From the NCBI RefSeq assembly GCF_001697185.1, contig NZ_CP014224.1, forward strand, positions 2,232,001 to 2,296,000: a stretch of DNA of 64,000 bases, written 5' to 3'. The notes under the pieces are model-generated. The model searched no databases. It worked only from the letters and a program-made list of their open reading frames with translations, and was not told the origin of the DNA. The stretch is from Wenyingzhuangia fucanilytica (lineage in GTDB: Bacteria > Bacteroidota > Bacteroidia > Flavobacteriales > Flavobacteriaceae). The position numbers and the translations under genes were made by a program. This document shows, piece by piece, positions 41,452 to 49,350 of the stretch (positions are counted from its first letter, which is position 1; each line of letters opens with the position of its first letter).

Positions 41452-42690
41452 ATGAAAAACAAACTTTTACCCCTAATTATTACTTTTATAAGTATTTACT
41501 CTTATGCCCAAGATCAATTTGAAAAAGGATATTTTATTGACAACGACAATCAAAAAACCGATTGTTATATTAAAAATAAAGATTGGAAATACAATCCTAC
41601 AGATTTTAAATACAAACTTTTAGAAAGCTCCGATAAAGAAGAAGCCACAATTAGTGCGGTTAAAGAATTTAAGATTCTTAACAGTGTAAAATTTGTGAGA
41701 GCAACTGTTGATATTGATAAATCTAGTGAATTTAACAATAGACTTAGCAAGGTTAGAAACCCAGAGTTTAAAGAAGAAACGCTTTACTTAAAAGTTTTGG
41801 TAGATGATGAAGCCAGTTTATATCAATATGAAGAATCTAGTTTGATTCGTTTCTTTTACAAGGTTAAAGACAATGAAATCAAACAGTTGATTTATAAACA
41901 TTATAAATCTCCACTTAATAAAAATGTGACTTCAAAAAACACCGATTTTAAAAAACAAATTTATAATGATTTAAAAAGTGAGAACATCACTCTTGTCAAA
42001 ACTTTAGAACTTGAATACGACAAAAAATCATTGGTTGAAATATTTGAAGAATATAATCAAAACACAAATCAAGAATATCAAGTTTATAACTTTCGTAAAA
42101 AACGTGATTTATTTAATTTGAATCTAAAACTAGGAATTGATTACCCAAATGCCATTATAACAAACAATAACAATCCTCAATATAAGAACGTAAATAGTGG
42201 AAAACAATTTCAAATAAGGTATGGTATTGAAGCTGAATTTATAATACCTGTAATGAACAACAAATGGGCTATTATTATTGAACCGACTTATCAATCTTTT
42301 AAAAGTAAATCAACCCAAACTACTAATGCCCCATTTGTAGTAGAACGTACTTTTGAACTAGATATAGATTATAAATCTATTGAACTTCCTATTGGAGTTA
42401 GGTACTATTACTTTTTAAACAAAAAATCAAAACTATTTATTAATGCTTCTTTTATCTATGATTTTTATTTTAAAAATTCATCTATCAACATCAAAAAAAC
42501 AAACTCAAATAGCAAGTTAGATATTGCCACCACTCCGTACAATTTGTCTTTAGGAATTGGTTATAAATATCATAAAAAGGTAAGTGTAGAGCTTAGGTGT
42601 TATTCTACTAGAGATCTTACAAAACAATATCTTAGCTGGGAATCCAACTATAATAACTTATCACTAATAGTAGGATATAGTTTGTTTTAA
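41452..42690 (+). CDS. Probable outer-membrane beta-barrel protein of unknown function
   Basis: A 412-residue protein with signal peptide MKNKLLPLIITFISIYSYAQ. The N-terminal half (25-210) is a soluble charged domain beginning FEKGYFIDNDNQKTDCYIK, a pattern shared by many uncharacterised flavobacterial proteins. The C-terminal half (about 220-412) alternates hydrophobic and polar residues with aromatic ends (LNLKLGIDYPN, FIIPV-like strands, SLIVGYSLF at the end), as in small outer-membrane barrels. It is monocistronic between dnaK and yaaA. No enzymatic motif was seen. Confidence 0.75.
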   Translation: MKNKLLPLIITFISIYSYAQDQFEKGYFIDNDNQKTDCYIKNKDWKYNPTDFKYKLLESSDKEEATISAVKEFKILNSVKFVRATVDIDKSSEFNNRLSKVRNPEFKEETLYLKVLVDDEASLYQYEESSLIRFFYKVKDNEIKQLIYKHYKSPLNKNVTSKNTDFKKQIYNDLKSENITLVKTLELEYDKKSLVEIFEEYNQNTNQEYQVYNFRKKRDLFNLNLKLGIDYPNAIITNNNNPQYKNVNSGKQFQIRYGIEAEFIIPVMNNKWAIIIEPTYQSFKSKSTQTTNAPFVVERTFELDIDYKSIELPIGVRYYYFLNKKSKLFINASFIYDFYFKNSSINIKKTNSNSKLDIATTPYNLSLGIGYKYHKKVSVELRCYSTRDLTKQYLSWESNYNNLSLIVGYSLF

Positions 42691-42704
42691 CAAAATAATA
42701 TACC

Positions 42705-42748
42705 AAAACAAAAGCCCAATTTTATGATTAAAATTGGGCTTTTGTTTT
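42705..42748. terminator. Bidirectional terminator between the OMP gene and yaaA
   Basis: A nearly uninterrupted 20-bp stem (AAAACAAAAGCCCAATTTTA with its complement) has a 4-nt loop; it serves two convergent genes. Confidence 0.92.
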
Positions 42749-42764
42749 ATATCGTTATAATTTC

Positions 42765-43523
42765 TTACCTCGTAAAAATTAAATCTGTTTCGGTAGATAA
42801 ATTTGCATCAAAAGCATAACCTTCGTAATTAAATCCTTTTAATCCTTCTATAGAGTTTATATTGTGATCTATGATATAACGAACCATTAAACCTCTGGCC
42901 TTTTTAGCAAAAAAAGAAATTATTTTTAACTTACCATCCTTGTAATCTTTAAACTCTGGTGTAATTACAGGAACTTTTAATAATTTAGGCTTTATTGCTT
43001 TGTAATATTCATTACTGGCTAAATTCACAAAAAGTTCATCATCTGCCAATTCTTCATTTAGTTTTTGAGTAAGAGTCTCTCCCCAAAATTCATATAAATT
43101 ATTTTTTCTACCAACCTTTAATTTACTTCCCATTTCTAAACGATATGGCTGCATTAAATCTAATGGTTTTAACACACCATATTGACCAGATAGAATTCTT
43201 AATTTTTCTTGTAGCGTTTCTATTTGCTCGCTTTTTAAAGTATATGCATCTAAACCTGCATATACATCGCCATTAAAAGCAAATACTGCCTGACGGGCAT
43301 TTTCTGGTGTAAAAGGTAAAGACCAATCTTGATTTCGTTGCCAATTTAAATCACTCAACTTCTCCGAAATCTTCATCAAAGCTCCTAAATCTTTAGGTTT
43401 CTTCTTTTTTAAAACCTGATTTAATTTTTCGGCCTCTTGTAAAAAATCTCCTTGAGTATAATTAGCCGTAGGTACTTTTGACTCAAAGTCTAATGATTTT
43501 GCGGGTGATACTACAATTTTCAT
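42765..43523 (-). CDS. yaaA: Peroxide stress protein YaaA (DUF328)
   Basis: A 252-residue YaaA. MKIVVSPAKSLDFES is the N-terminal signature, VFAFNGDVYAGLDAYTL lies near 86-102, LRILSGQYGVLKPLDLMQPYRLEMG is the core motif (in outline), and FFAKKARGLMVRYI the C-terminal one. In E. coli YaaA limits damage by hydrogen peroxide through iron handling and binds DNA. It is separated from rluD by a 123-nt spacer with repeat-like sequence. Confidence 0.95.
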   Translation of the reverse strand: MKIVVSPAKSLDFESKVPTANYTQGDFLQEAEKLNQVLKKKKPKDLGALMKISEKLSDLNWQRNQDWSLPFTPENARQAVFAFNGDVYAGLDAYTLKSEQIETLQEKLRILSGQYGVLKPLDLMQPYRLEMGSKLKVGRKNNLYEFWGETLTQKLNEELADDELFVNLASNEYYKAIKPKLLKVPVITPEFKDYKDGKLKIISFFAKKARGLMVRYIIDHNINSIEGLKGFNYEGYAFDANLSTETDLIFTR

Positions 43524-43550
43524 TTTTATATTTTTTGATCATCTATTTTT

Positions 43551-43640
43551 GGTTCTCAGCTGTACTCAGTACAAGCTTTTTGAATACCTTTCTAACTCCT
43601 TTAGTTCAAACTCTTAAGTTCTCGTCTTCGCTCGAACACC
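43551..43640. repeat. REP-like imperfect inverted repeat upstream of yaaA
   Basis: The ends GGTTCTCAGC and GCTCGAACACC are imperfect inverted repeats. Inside are the dyad TGTACT-c-AGTACA (43561-43573) and phrases such as TTCGAGCGAAGACGAGAAC (minus strand), typical of short dispersed flavobacterial repeats. No transposase gene is near. It fills the spacer between rluD and yaaA. Confidence 0.45.
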
Positions 43641-43646
43641 AAATAT

Positions 43647-44672
43647 TTACTTATTCGTCAGCGTATATCCTCTCCATTTTTCTAACACTTGCTGCATATC
43701 TTCTGGAATTTCAGAATCAAAGCGCATCATTTCTCCAGAAGTAGGATGCTCAAAACCTAAAGTTTTAGCATGTAGAGCCTGACGTGGAATTAGCTTAAAG
43801 CAATTATCTACAAATTGCTTGTATTTGGTATAAGTAGTTCCTTTTAACACCGCATTTCCTCCATAACGTTCATCATTAAATAAAGTATGTCCTATATGCT
43901 TAAAGTGCGCTCTAATTTGATGTGTTCTACCTGTTTCTAATCTACACTCTACTAAAGTTACATAAGAAAAACGCTCTAAAACTTTAAAGTGTGTAACGGC
44001 TGGTTTCCCTTGATCTCCATCAGGAAAAACATCTTGCTGCAAACGGTTTTTTAAATTACGTCCTATATTTCCTTCAATAGTTCCTTCATCTTCATCAATA
44101 TTTCCCCACACCAAAGCATAGTACAAACGTTCTGAAGTTTTATCGTGAAATTGTTTAGATAAATGTGCCAAAGCATGTTCTGTTTTAGCAACCACTAATA
44201 ATCCACTAGTATCTTTATCTATTCGGTGAACCAAACCTGGTCTACCATCCGCATTTTCTGGTAAATTTTTAAAGTGATGCATTAAAGCATTTACCATGGT
44301 ACCATTATAATTTCCATGTCCTGGATGAACTACTAAACCAGCAGGTTTGTTTAATACAATCACCTCATTGTCTTCAAAAACAATATCTAAAGGAATATCT
44401 TCTGGTAAAATTTCTGTTTCTTTTGGTGCAAACTCAAAAACCACTGTTACTATATCACCTGGTTTTACTTTATAATTGGCTTTTACTACCTCATCATTCA
44501 CCAATACACTTCCGTCCTTAACAGCTTGCTGAACTTTGTTACGAGTAACATTCATTACAAAATTCATTAAAAACTTATCTACCCTTAAAGGCTCTTGTCC
44601 TGCTTCTGCTACAAATCTATAATGCTCATAGTTTTCTTCTACTCCATCCATTTCTGGTACAAATTCTTCCAT
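43647..44672 (-). CDS. RluD-type 23S rRNA pseudouridine synthase
   Basis: A 341-residue RluA/RluD-family enzyme. An S4 RNA-binding domain at about 28-90 (LRVDKFLMNFVMNVTRNKVQ) precedes the catalytic domain with HRIDKDTSGLLVVAK (catalytic Asp near 150) and RLETGRTHQIRAH, and FQRE-like conserved segments follow. The S4 domain argues for RluD over RluA. The gene starts 2 nt after the PASTA-protein stop, so the pair is translationally coupled, an order common in Bacteroidota. Specific sites U1911/1915/1917 are inferred from the family. Confidence 0.93.
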   Translation of the reverse strand: MEEFVPEMDGVEENYEHYRFVAEAGQEPLRVDKFLMNFVMNVTRNKVQQAVKDGSVLVNDEVVKANYKVKPGDIVTVVFEFAPKETEILPEDIPLDIVFEDNEVIVLNKPAGLVVHPGHGNYNGTMVNALMHHFKNLPENADGRPGLVHRIDKDTSGLLVVAKTEHALAHLSKQFHDKTSERLYYALVWGNIDEDEGTIEGNIGRNLKNRLQQDVFPDGDQGKPAVTHFKVLERFSYVTLVECRLETGRTHQIRAHFKHIGHTLFNDERYGGNAVLKGTTYTKYKQFVDNCFKLIPRQALHAKTLGFEHPTSGEMMRFDSEIPEDMQQVLEKWRGYTLTNK

Positions 44673-44674
44673 AA

Positions 44675-45226
44675 TTATCTTAATTGTCCGTTACCTATTA
44701 TTACATCTAATACAGACATTTTTGGTAATTTATCTCCAGACTTTAATTCTTGACCTTTAAATTTTAATCCACGCACTACAGTACCTATATCATCAACCTC
44801 CTCATATTGACCAACTTTAAAACCACTGTTGATAATAATTTGTTCAATTTCTTTTTTGGTTCTTCCATAAAACGGAGGAACTGGAGCACTTGCATAACCA
44901 TCAGGGTTAATGGTAATATAAATTTTACGTTTTTCTTTTACAATTTCTCCTGCTTTTGGCAATTGTTCTAAAACAGCTTCTTTAGGAATGTTTGGATTGT
45001 AGCTACCTGTTTCTAACAACTCGTAGTCTAACATTCTGTCTTCTAGCACTACTTTTACTTCGTCAACTGTTAAGCCTATTAAACTAGGAACTTCTATTTT
45101 TTGTTCTTGATTGGTGTAAGTATGTAGGAACTTAATAACCGCCCAAACTAACAATACACTAATAATTATGGAAATAACAATGTTGATTATAAAAATTTTA
45201 CTTTTTAAAAACTTGATAAAATTCAT
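44675..45226 (-). CDS. PASTA-domain membrane protein without kinase domain
   Basis: A 183-residue protein with a single TM helix (about residues 10-32) and two or three extracytoplasmic PASTA repeats: IEVPSLIGLTVDEVKVVL (about 38-55), then PKAGEIVKEKRKIYITIN, and PPFYGRTKKEIEQIIINSGF (about 118-137). In Gram-positive bacteria PASTA domains sense peptidoglycan on Ser/Thr kinases or PBPs; here they stand alone. It is upstream of the RluD-type gene, 2 nt apart, and divergent from ddl. Confidence 0.9.
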   Translation of the reverse strand: MNFIKFLKSKIFIINIVISIIISVLLVWAVIKFLHTYTNQEQKIEVPSLIGLTVDEVKVVLEDRMLDYELLETGSYNPNIPKEAVLEQLPKAGEIVKEKRKIYITINPDGYASAPVPPFYGRTKKEIEQIIINSGFKVGQYEEVDDIGTVVRGLKFKGQELKSGDKLPKMSVLDVIIGNGQLR

Positions 45227-45242
45227 CTATAAAGGTTTTTGG

Positions 45243-45250
45243 CAAAGATA
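45243..45250 (-). promoter_or_regulatory. Promoter -7 box of the PASTA-rluD operon
   Basis: The minus strand reads TATCTTTG followed by CC, 16 nt before the ATG at 45226. Confidence 0.6.
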
Positions 45251-45314
45251 TAAAACCTATATGTAGTGATTTGAATTAATATTTAATAATTTTACGACCC
45301 AAATTTGGATTTTC

Positions 45315-46295
45315 ATGAAGCAAAATATTGCAGTTATAATGGGTGGTTACTCTAGTGAGTACAACATTTCTATGATTAGTGGTAATGTGGTTTACAATCA
45401 TATTGATAAAACTAAATATCAACCTTATAGAGTAGTAATCACCAAAGAGAAATGGGTTGCTTTAAATGAAAAGGATCAGGAATTTAATATTGATAAAAAT
45501 GATTTTTCTGCCATTATTGATGGAACAAAAGTAAATTTTGATTGTGTTTTTAATGTAATCCATGGAACTCCTGGTGAAGATGGAAAAATTTTAGGGTATT
45601 TTGATATGATTGACTTGCCTTACTCCTCTGCTCCTGCTTACCAAATGGCCTTAACTTTTAACAAACGTGATTGTTTAAGTGTATTGCGTAAACACGGAAT
45701 TAATACTGCAAAATCACTTTATTTTAACCAAGGTGATGATATTAATATTGAAGAAATAGTAAATGAATTAGGATTACCTTGTTTTGTAAAACCAAACAAC
45801 GCTGGTTCTAGTTATGGAATTTCTAAAGTAAATAAAACAGAAGATTTTAAGGCTGCTTTTGAAAAAGCTTTTAAAGAAGATCACGAAATATTAATTGAAT
45901 CTTTTTTAGATGGAACCGAAGTTTCTATTGGAGTCATTACCTATAAAGAAAAAGTACTAGCACTACCTGCTACAGAAATAGTATCAGAAAATGACTTTTT
46001 TGATTACGAAGCCAAATACGAAGGAAAATCGCAAGAAATTACCCCTGCAAGAATCTCTGACATACAACTAAAAAACCTACATACAGAAGCTATTAAAGCC
46101 TACAAAGCTTTAAACATGTCTGGATTTTCTAGATCTGAATTTATTTTTATTGGTGACATTCCTTACTTTTTAGAGATGAATACTGTTCCAGGAATGACTA
46201 CCGAAAGTTTATTACCACAACAAGCCAAAGCTGCTGGAATACCTTTACCAGACTTATTGACCAATGCTATTGAAATGGCCATAAAAAATAAGTAA
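45315..46295 (+). CDS. ddl: D-alanine--D-alanine ligase
   Basis: A 326-residue ATP-grasp enzyme making D-Ala-D-Ala for peptidoglycan. MGGYSSEYNISMISG is the N-terminal H/S-E-x-x-S motif with Tyr in place of the more usual Ser-x-Glu-His, HGTPGEDGKILGYFD follows at about 80-94, KPNNAGSSYGISKV near 166, and LEMNTVPGMT at about 292. It is followed 11 nt later by coaD. Confidence 0.96.
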   Translation: MKQNIAVIMGGYSSEYNISMISGNVVYNHIDKTKYQPYRVVITKEKWVALNEKDQEFNIDKNDFSAIIDGTKVNFDCVFNVIHGTPGEDGKILGYFDMIDLPYSSAPAYQMALTFNKRDCLSVLRKHGINTAKSLYFNQGDDINIEEIVNELGLPCFVKPNNAGSSYGISKVNKTEDFKAAFEKAFKEDHEILIESFLDGTEVSIGVITYKEKVLALPATEIVSENDFFDYEAKYEGKSQEITPARISDIQLKNLHTEAIKAYKALNMSGFSRSEFIFIGDIPYFLEMNTVPGMTTESLLPQQAKAAGIPLPDLLTNAIEMAIKNK

Positions 46296-46306
46296 CTTTA
46301 AATATT

Positions 46307-46768
46307 ATGAAAAAAGCTGTATTCCCTGGTTCTTTTGACCCTATTACTTTAGGTCATGTTGATGTTATTAAACGTGCACTACCCTTATTTGATGAATTAA
46401 TCATAGCTATTGGTATTAACGACACTAAAAAATATAGATTTTCTTTAAAGGAGAGACTTTCGTTTATTGAAAAAACTTTTGAACATGTGCCAAACTTAAA
46501 GGTTGAAACTTATACAGGTTTAACCACAGAGTTTTGTAAAGAAGTAAATGCTGATTTTCTTTTAAGAGGGTTACGTAACCCTGCCGATTTTGAGTTTGAA
46601 AAAGCCATTGCCATTACCAACAGAAGATTAACAGGTATAGATACTGTTTTTCTGTTAACAAGTGCAGACACTTCTTTTATTAGTTCAAGTATTGTTAGAG
46701 ATCTTTTAAAACACGGAGGAGACTTATCTCAATTTGCTCCAAAAGCAGTTATTGACGGAAGTAAATAG
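46307..46768 (+). CDS. coaD: Phosphopantetheine adenylyltransferase
   Basis: A 153-residue nucleotidyltransferase in coenzyme A synthesis. GSFDPITLGHVDVI holds the T/HxGH signature (residues 8-21), RGLRNPADFEFE is the substrate loop near 91, and SSSIVRDLLKHGGDL the C-terminal ATP-site motif. Length and motifs are normal. It is co-transcribed with ddl. Confidence 0.97.
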   Translation: MKKAVFPGSFDPITLGHVDVIKRALPLFDELIIAIGINDTKKYRFSLKERLSFIEKTFEHVPNLKVETYTGLTTEFCKEVNADFLLRGLRNPADFEFEKAIAITNRRLTGIDTVFLLTSADTSFISSSIVRDLLKHGGDLSQFAPKAVIDGSK

Positions 46769-46776
46769 CAAAAAAA

Positions 46777-46803
46777 ATCGCTTAATTTTTTAGATTAAGC
46801 GAT
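46777..46803 (-). terminator. Terminator overlapping the end of the small secreted-protein gene
   Basis: ATCGCTTAA and TTAAGCGAT form a 9-bp stem. On the minus strand it is followed by seven T. The stem contains the stop codon of the gene at 46795. Confidence 0.8.
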
Positions 46804-47034
46804 GGTATATTTTTTCTTTCTTAGTTTCTTTTTCGGCGTTAGAATATTATCTATTCTTTTTACCGGCATAAAAACGTCTTTAACCTCATTGTAATCTACA
46901 GCGCTTTCTTCTGTAGAAGTTTCTGTTTTATCCTCAGAAGCTTTAGGAACTTCTTTTTCCAATCCATTTGCTTGTGTAGATACAGAAAAAATCAATACAG
47001 AAACAAATAGTAGTTTTTTTATAAGGATGTGCAT
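46795..47034 (-). CDS. Small secreted protein, acidic middle and basic tail, unknown function
   Basis: A 79-residue protein with signal peptide MHILIKKLLFVSVLIFSVSTQA. The mature part is acidic (EKEVPKASEDKTETSTEESAV) and then strongly basic at the end (PKKKLRKKKYTIA). I recognise no family. It has its own promoter box, and its terminator overlaps the stop codon, so it is a compact independent gene. A cell-envelope role is only suggested by export. Confidence 0.65.
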   Translation of the reverse strand: MHILIKKLLFVSVLIFSVSTQANGLEKEVPKASEDKTETSTEESAVDYNEVKDVFMPVKRIDNILTPKKKLRKKKYTIA

Positions 47035-47055
47035 ATTGTAATTTATTTAGCACTG

Positions 47056-47063
47056 CAAATATA
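47056..47063 (-). promoter_or_regulatory. Promoter -7 box of the small secreted-protein gene
   Basis: The minus strand reads TATATTTG followed by C, 21 nt before the ATG at 47034. Confidence 0.65.
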
Positions 47064-47193
47064 GGCTCAACACTGTTTTGTAAACATCAGCTTAATGTTA
47101 TCTAATCGTTAACAAATTTTTTTATAAAAAAATAAAACCGTTTAGTTACAAACTTCGTATAAACAGTATTATACATCTTAATATTGATTTCAT

Positions 47194-47826
47194 ATGAAAG
47201 CTAAAATCAACAAAACCCATATTTTAACTCATTACATAAACTATGCTTTAAATGATGAGTTTACATCAAAATCTATACATTCCTTTGCCAAAAAATTTAA
47301 AATTTCTGAAAAAGAATTCTATAAGCACTACACTTCCTTTGATCAAATTTCTAGTGATGTTTATGTAAGTTTTTACGATGAAACCATCAAGCTAATAATG
47401 TCAGAAATTGACTACAATAAACTTGATGCTAAAAATGAATTACTAGCTTTTTATTATACTTTTTTTGAACTGTTATCACAAAACAGAAGCTTTGTAATTC
47501 AATCTTTAGGAACACCTCTTAGCAATTTAAAAAAGGCAAAAACATTAACTCCTTTAAAATCAAAATTTAAAGATTTTATAAAATCTTTACAAATTGAAAC
47601 TCTTGATGTTAAACAAGAAAAAAACATTGAAGAATTAGCTTGGACTCAATTTTTATTTACCTTAAAATTTTGGTTAGAAGATGACTCCCCTAGTTTTGAA
47701 AAAACAGATTTATTTATAGAAAAAACAGTTAATACTAGTTTTGATTTATTAGGAATTACAACTGTAGAAAATATTATGGATATAGGTAAATTCTTTTTTA
47801 AAGAAAAAATTAAACCTCAGTTTTAA
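47194..47826 (+). CDS. TetR family transcriptional regulator
   Basis: A 210-residue TetR-type repressor. The N-terminal HTH region (about 8-55) reads ILTHYINYALNDE, SIHSFAKKFKISEKEFYKHYTSFDQI, with the usual helix-turn-helix spacing. The C-terminal ligand/dimer domain is all-helical and not similar to a characterised subgroup I can name. It stands upstream of an SRPBCC protein and an ABC/HlyD/TolC export operon in the same direction, about 1.5 kb before the ATPase gene. Control of that operon is plausible but unproven. Confidence 0.8.
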   Translation: MKAKINKTHILTHYINYALNDEFTSKSIHSFAKKFKISEKEFYKHYTSFDQISSDVYVSFYDETIKLIMSEIDYNKLDAKNELLAFYYTFFELLSQNRSFVIQSLGTPLSNLKKAKTLTPLKSKFKDFIKSLQIETLDVKQEKNIEELAWTQFLFTLKFWLEDDSPSFEKTDLFIEKTVNTSFDLLGITTVENIMDIGKFFFKEKIKPQF

Positions 47827-48010
47827 ATTTACATCCTCTTAAATAATTATTGGAGTTTAAATTTTACACATAACTAATAAGCATTTTTAAATTAGAAAAT
47901 CAAAAGATATTACACTGATTATTAAATTTTTGTTATCAAATAATAGTTAGTGAGTGTTTGGCTAGGTTTTAGCTATCAATAGAGAAATGTTAACATTAAA
48001 ATATAAAGTT

Positions 48011-48193
48011 ATGATACTACCATTTTTGGTTAAAATTCCAATTAAAAAATTACAAAGGCAACATCAAAAATTAATACAAGATGCATTGTTATTGTTTAAT
48101 AAGAATAAAGCTATTTGTTCTAAAAAAATTAAAGAAGCAGAAAGAGTAGCTACTAGAATTCAACATTTAAAAAAGTATATTGTAAGTTCATAA
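48011..48193 (+). CDS. Small basic coiled-coil protein (Lacal_2735-like)
   Basis: A 60-residue helical, Lys-rich protein. KKLQRQHQKLIQDALLL and KKIKEAERVATRIQHL resemble the small flavobacterial family named after Lacal_2735, with a short hydrophobic start (MILPFLVKIPI). I chose the ATG at 48011, which gives the usual family length; an ATG at 47987 would add eight residues. It lies 12 nt upstream of the SRPBCC gene. The function is unknown. Confidence 0.6.
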   Translation: MILPFLVKIPIKKLQRQHQKLIQDALLLFNKNKAICSKKIKEAERVATRIQHLKKYIVSS

Positions 48194-48205
48194 AACTTAA
48201 TTATT

Positions 48206-48670
48206 ATGGCTTTTTATCAATTAAAAAAAGAACAATATATAGAGGCTAGTTTAGACGAGGTTTGGGATTTTATATCATCTCCTAAAAACTTAAAAAAAAT
48301 CACCCCAAAGCACATGGGATTTGATATTACATCTGACAACAGCGATGATAAAATGTATGCAGGAATGATTATTTGCTACATTGTTAAACCTCTTTTAGGA
48401 ATACCTACTAAATGGGTAACAGAAATAACCCAAGTGGTTCCAAAAAAGTATTTTGTTGATGAACAACGTATTGGTCCTTATAAAATTTGGCATCACCAAC
48501 ATATCTTAATAGAAAAAGATCAAGGCGTACTTATGAAAGATATTATTACCTATCAACCTCCTTTTGGTTTTTTAGGCGCTATGGCCAATTTTCTATTTAT
48601 CAAAAAACAATTAAATCATATTTTTAAATATAGGTTTGATGTAGTGAACCAACAGTTTAAAAAATATTAA
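48206..48670 (+). CDS. SRPBCC (START-like) ligand-binding protein
   Basis: A 154-residue START/Bet v1-fold protein. SLDEVWDFISSPKNLKKITPKHMGF is the N-terminal signature (in outline, residues 15-39), followed by GIPTKWVTEITQV, VDEQRIGPYKIWHHQH and MKDIITYQPPFGFLG. Members bind hydrophobic ligands; the ligand here is unknown. It follows the small coiled-coil gene by 12 nt. Together with the TetR gene and the exporter it forms a same-strand neighbourhood. Confidence 0.88.
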   Translation: MAFYQLKKEQYIEASLDEVWDFISSPKNLKKITPKHMGFDITSDNSDDKMYAGMIICYIVKPLLGIPTKWVTEITQVVPKKYFVDEQRIGPYKIWHHQHILIEKDQGVLMKDIITYQPPFGFLGAMANFLFIKKQLNHIFKYRFDVVNQQFKKY

Positions 48671-48702
48671 ACATTAGCAGAACTCATTTTCATTTTTTAG
48701 CG

Positions 48703-48710
48703 TACTTTTG
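48703..48710 (+). promoter_or_regulatory. Promoter -7 box directly before the GTG-started gene
   Basis: TACTTTTG matches TAnnTTTG. The GTG at 48715 begins 4 nt after the G, exactly where transcription should start. Confidence 0.55.
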
Positions 48711-48714
48711 ATTT

Positions 48715-49104
48715 GTGTTTGAAAAACTAAGAAATAGCGTATTTATTAAAATTATCTTTGGGATATTGGGGGTTCACTTACTCAATATTTGTGTTGATAT
48801 TCCTAACACTACAACTCCCATAAATATAAATAAAGACTTGTCTTTTAACGACCAAGAAAGTATTGTTGAATTCTTTTTTGAAAAGGTACTAGGCTACGAA
48901 GACACTTTTGAAGAATACGATGACAATGATACCGAAGACAATAAAGAAAATACTGATTTTAATATAAAATTAGTAACAACTGACGGATCGTTATGTGCTA
49001 TAAAGTATATATTACTTAAAACAGCTAAACAACAATTTCCTAAACATACTCCTCTAGTAATTAACAAGTCTAAACAACTAGAAACTCCTCCTCCTAGAGC
49101 CTGA
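48715..49104 (+). CDS. Protein of unknown function, probable GTG start and leaderless mRNA
   Basis: A 129-residue protein. Residues of about 8-25 are hydrophobic (VFIKIIFGILGVHLLNICVDI), suggesting export or membrane anchoring. The central region is acidic (SFNDQESIVEFFFEKVLGYEDTFEEYDDND), and the end is Pro-rich (ETPPPRA). There is no ATG in frame upstream of the hydrophobic part, and GTG at 48715 lies just after a good -7 box. I recall similar small proteins (SFNDQESI...KVLGYE motif) beside transport or efflux genes in flavobacteria, but cannot name a family. It precedes the ABC export operon by 246 nt. Confidence 0.7.
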   Translation: MFEKLRNSVFIKIIFGILGVHLLNICVDIPNTTTPININKDLSFNDQESIVEFFFEKVLGYEDTFEEYDDNDTEDNKENTDFNIKLVTTDGSLCAIKYILLKTAKQQFPKHTPLVINKSKQLETPPPRA

Positions 49105-49179
49105 TTTATTTACCATTTCTTATTTAATTACCAACCGTAAAAAACCGTTTGGGAATTAATATTCATTAAATAAATCATC

Positions 49180-49272
49180 ATGAAACAAAATAAAATAGTA
49201 GAACCAAGCTATTTACCATTACATGTACTGAAGTTAAACAAAGTTTTAACATTTTTTACAATCTAGATTAAG
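49180..49272 (+). other. Possible 30-residue ORF upstream of the export operon
   Basis: An ATG at 49180 opens 30 codons ending in TAA, giving a short basic peptide starting MKQNKIVEPSY. It lies in the 246-nt gap between the gene at 48715 and the ABC gene, before the promoter at 49329. It has no double-glycine leader, no signal peptide and no recognised motif. It may be chance. Confidence 0.2.
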
Positions 49273-49291
49273 TATTAACATCAAAAAAATC

Positions 49292-49306
49292 GGTACAAAT
49301 ATTGCT
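49292..49306 (+). promoter_or_regulatory. Sigma-54-like -24/-12 element before the export operon
   Basis: CGGTACAAATATTGC has GG and GC separated by exactly 10 nt, matching the sigma-54 pattern TGGCAC-N5-TTGC at most conserved positions. It lies 45 nt before the ABC ATG and just upstream of a housekeeping box at 49329. Confidence 0.4.
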
Positions 49307-49328
49307 ACTTATAAAGCTGCCTATTTAT

Positions 49329-49336
49329 TATTTTTG
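49329..49336 (+). promoter_or_regulatory. Promoter -7 box of the ABC-HlyD-TolC operon
   Basis: TATTTTTG lies 14 nt before the ATG at 49351. A TTG at 49303-49305 is 23 nt upstream, slightly further than usual. Confidence 0.55.
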
Positions 49337-49350
49337 AACAAAAAGAAATT

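Noticed and set aside
49180-49272. A 30-codon frame as a secreted peptide or bacteriocin precursor for the adjacent ABC exporter
   Set aside because: No double-glycine leader or signal peptide, it lies upstream of the exporter promoter, and the ATPase lacks a C39 peptidase domain. Kept only as a low-confidence frame.
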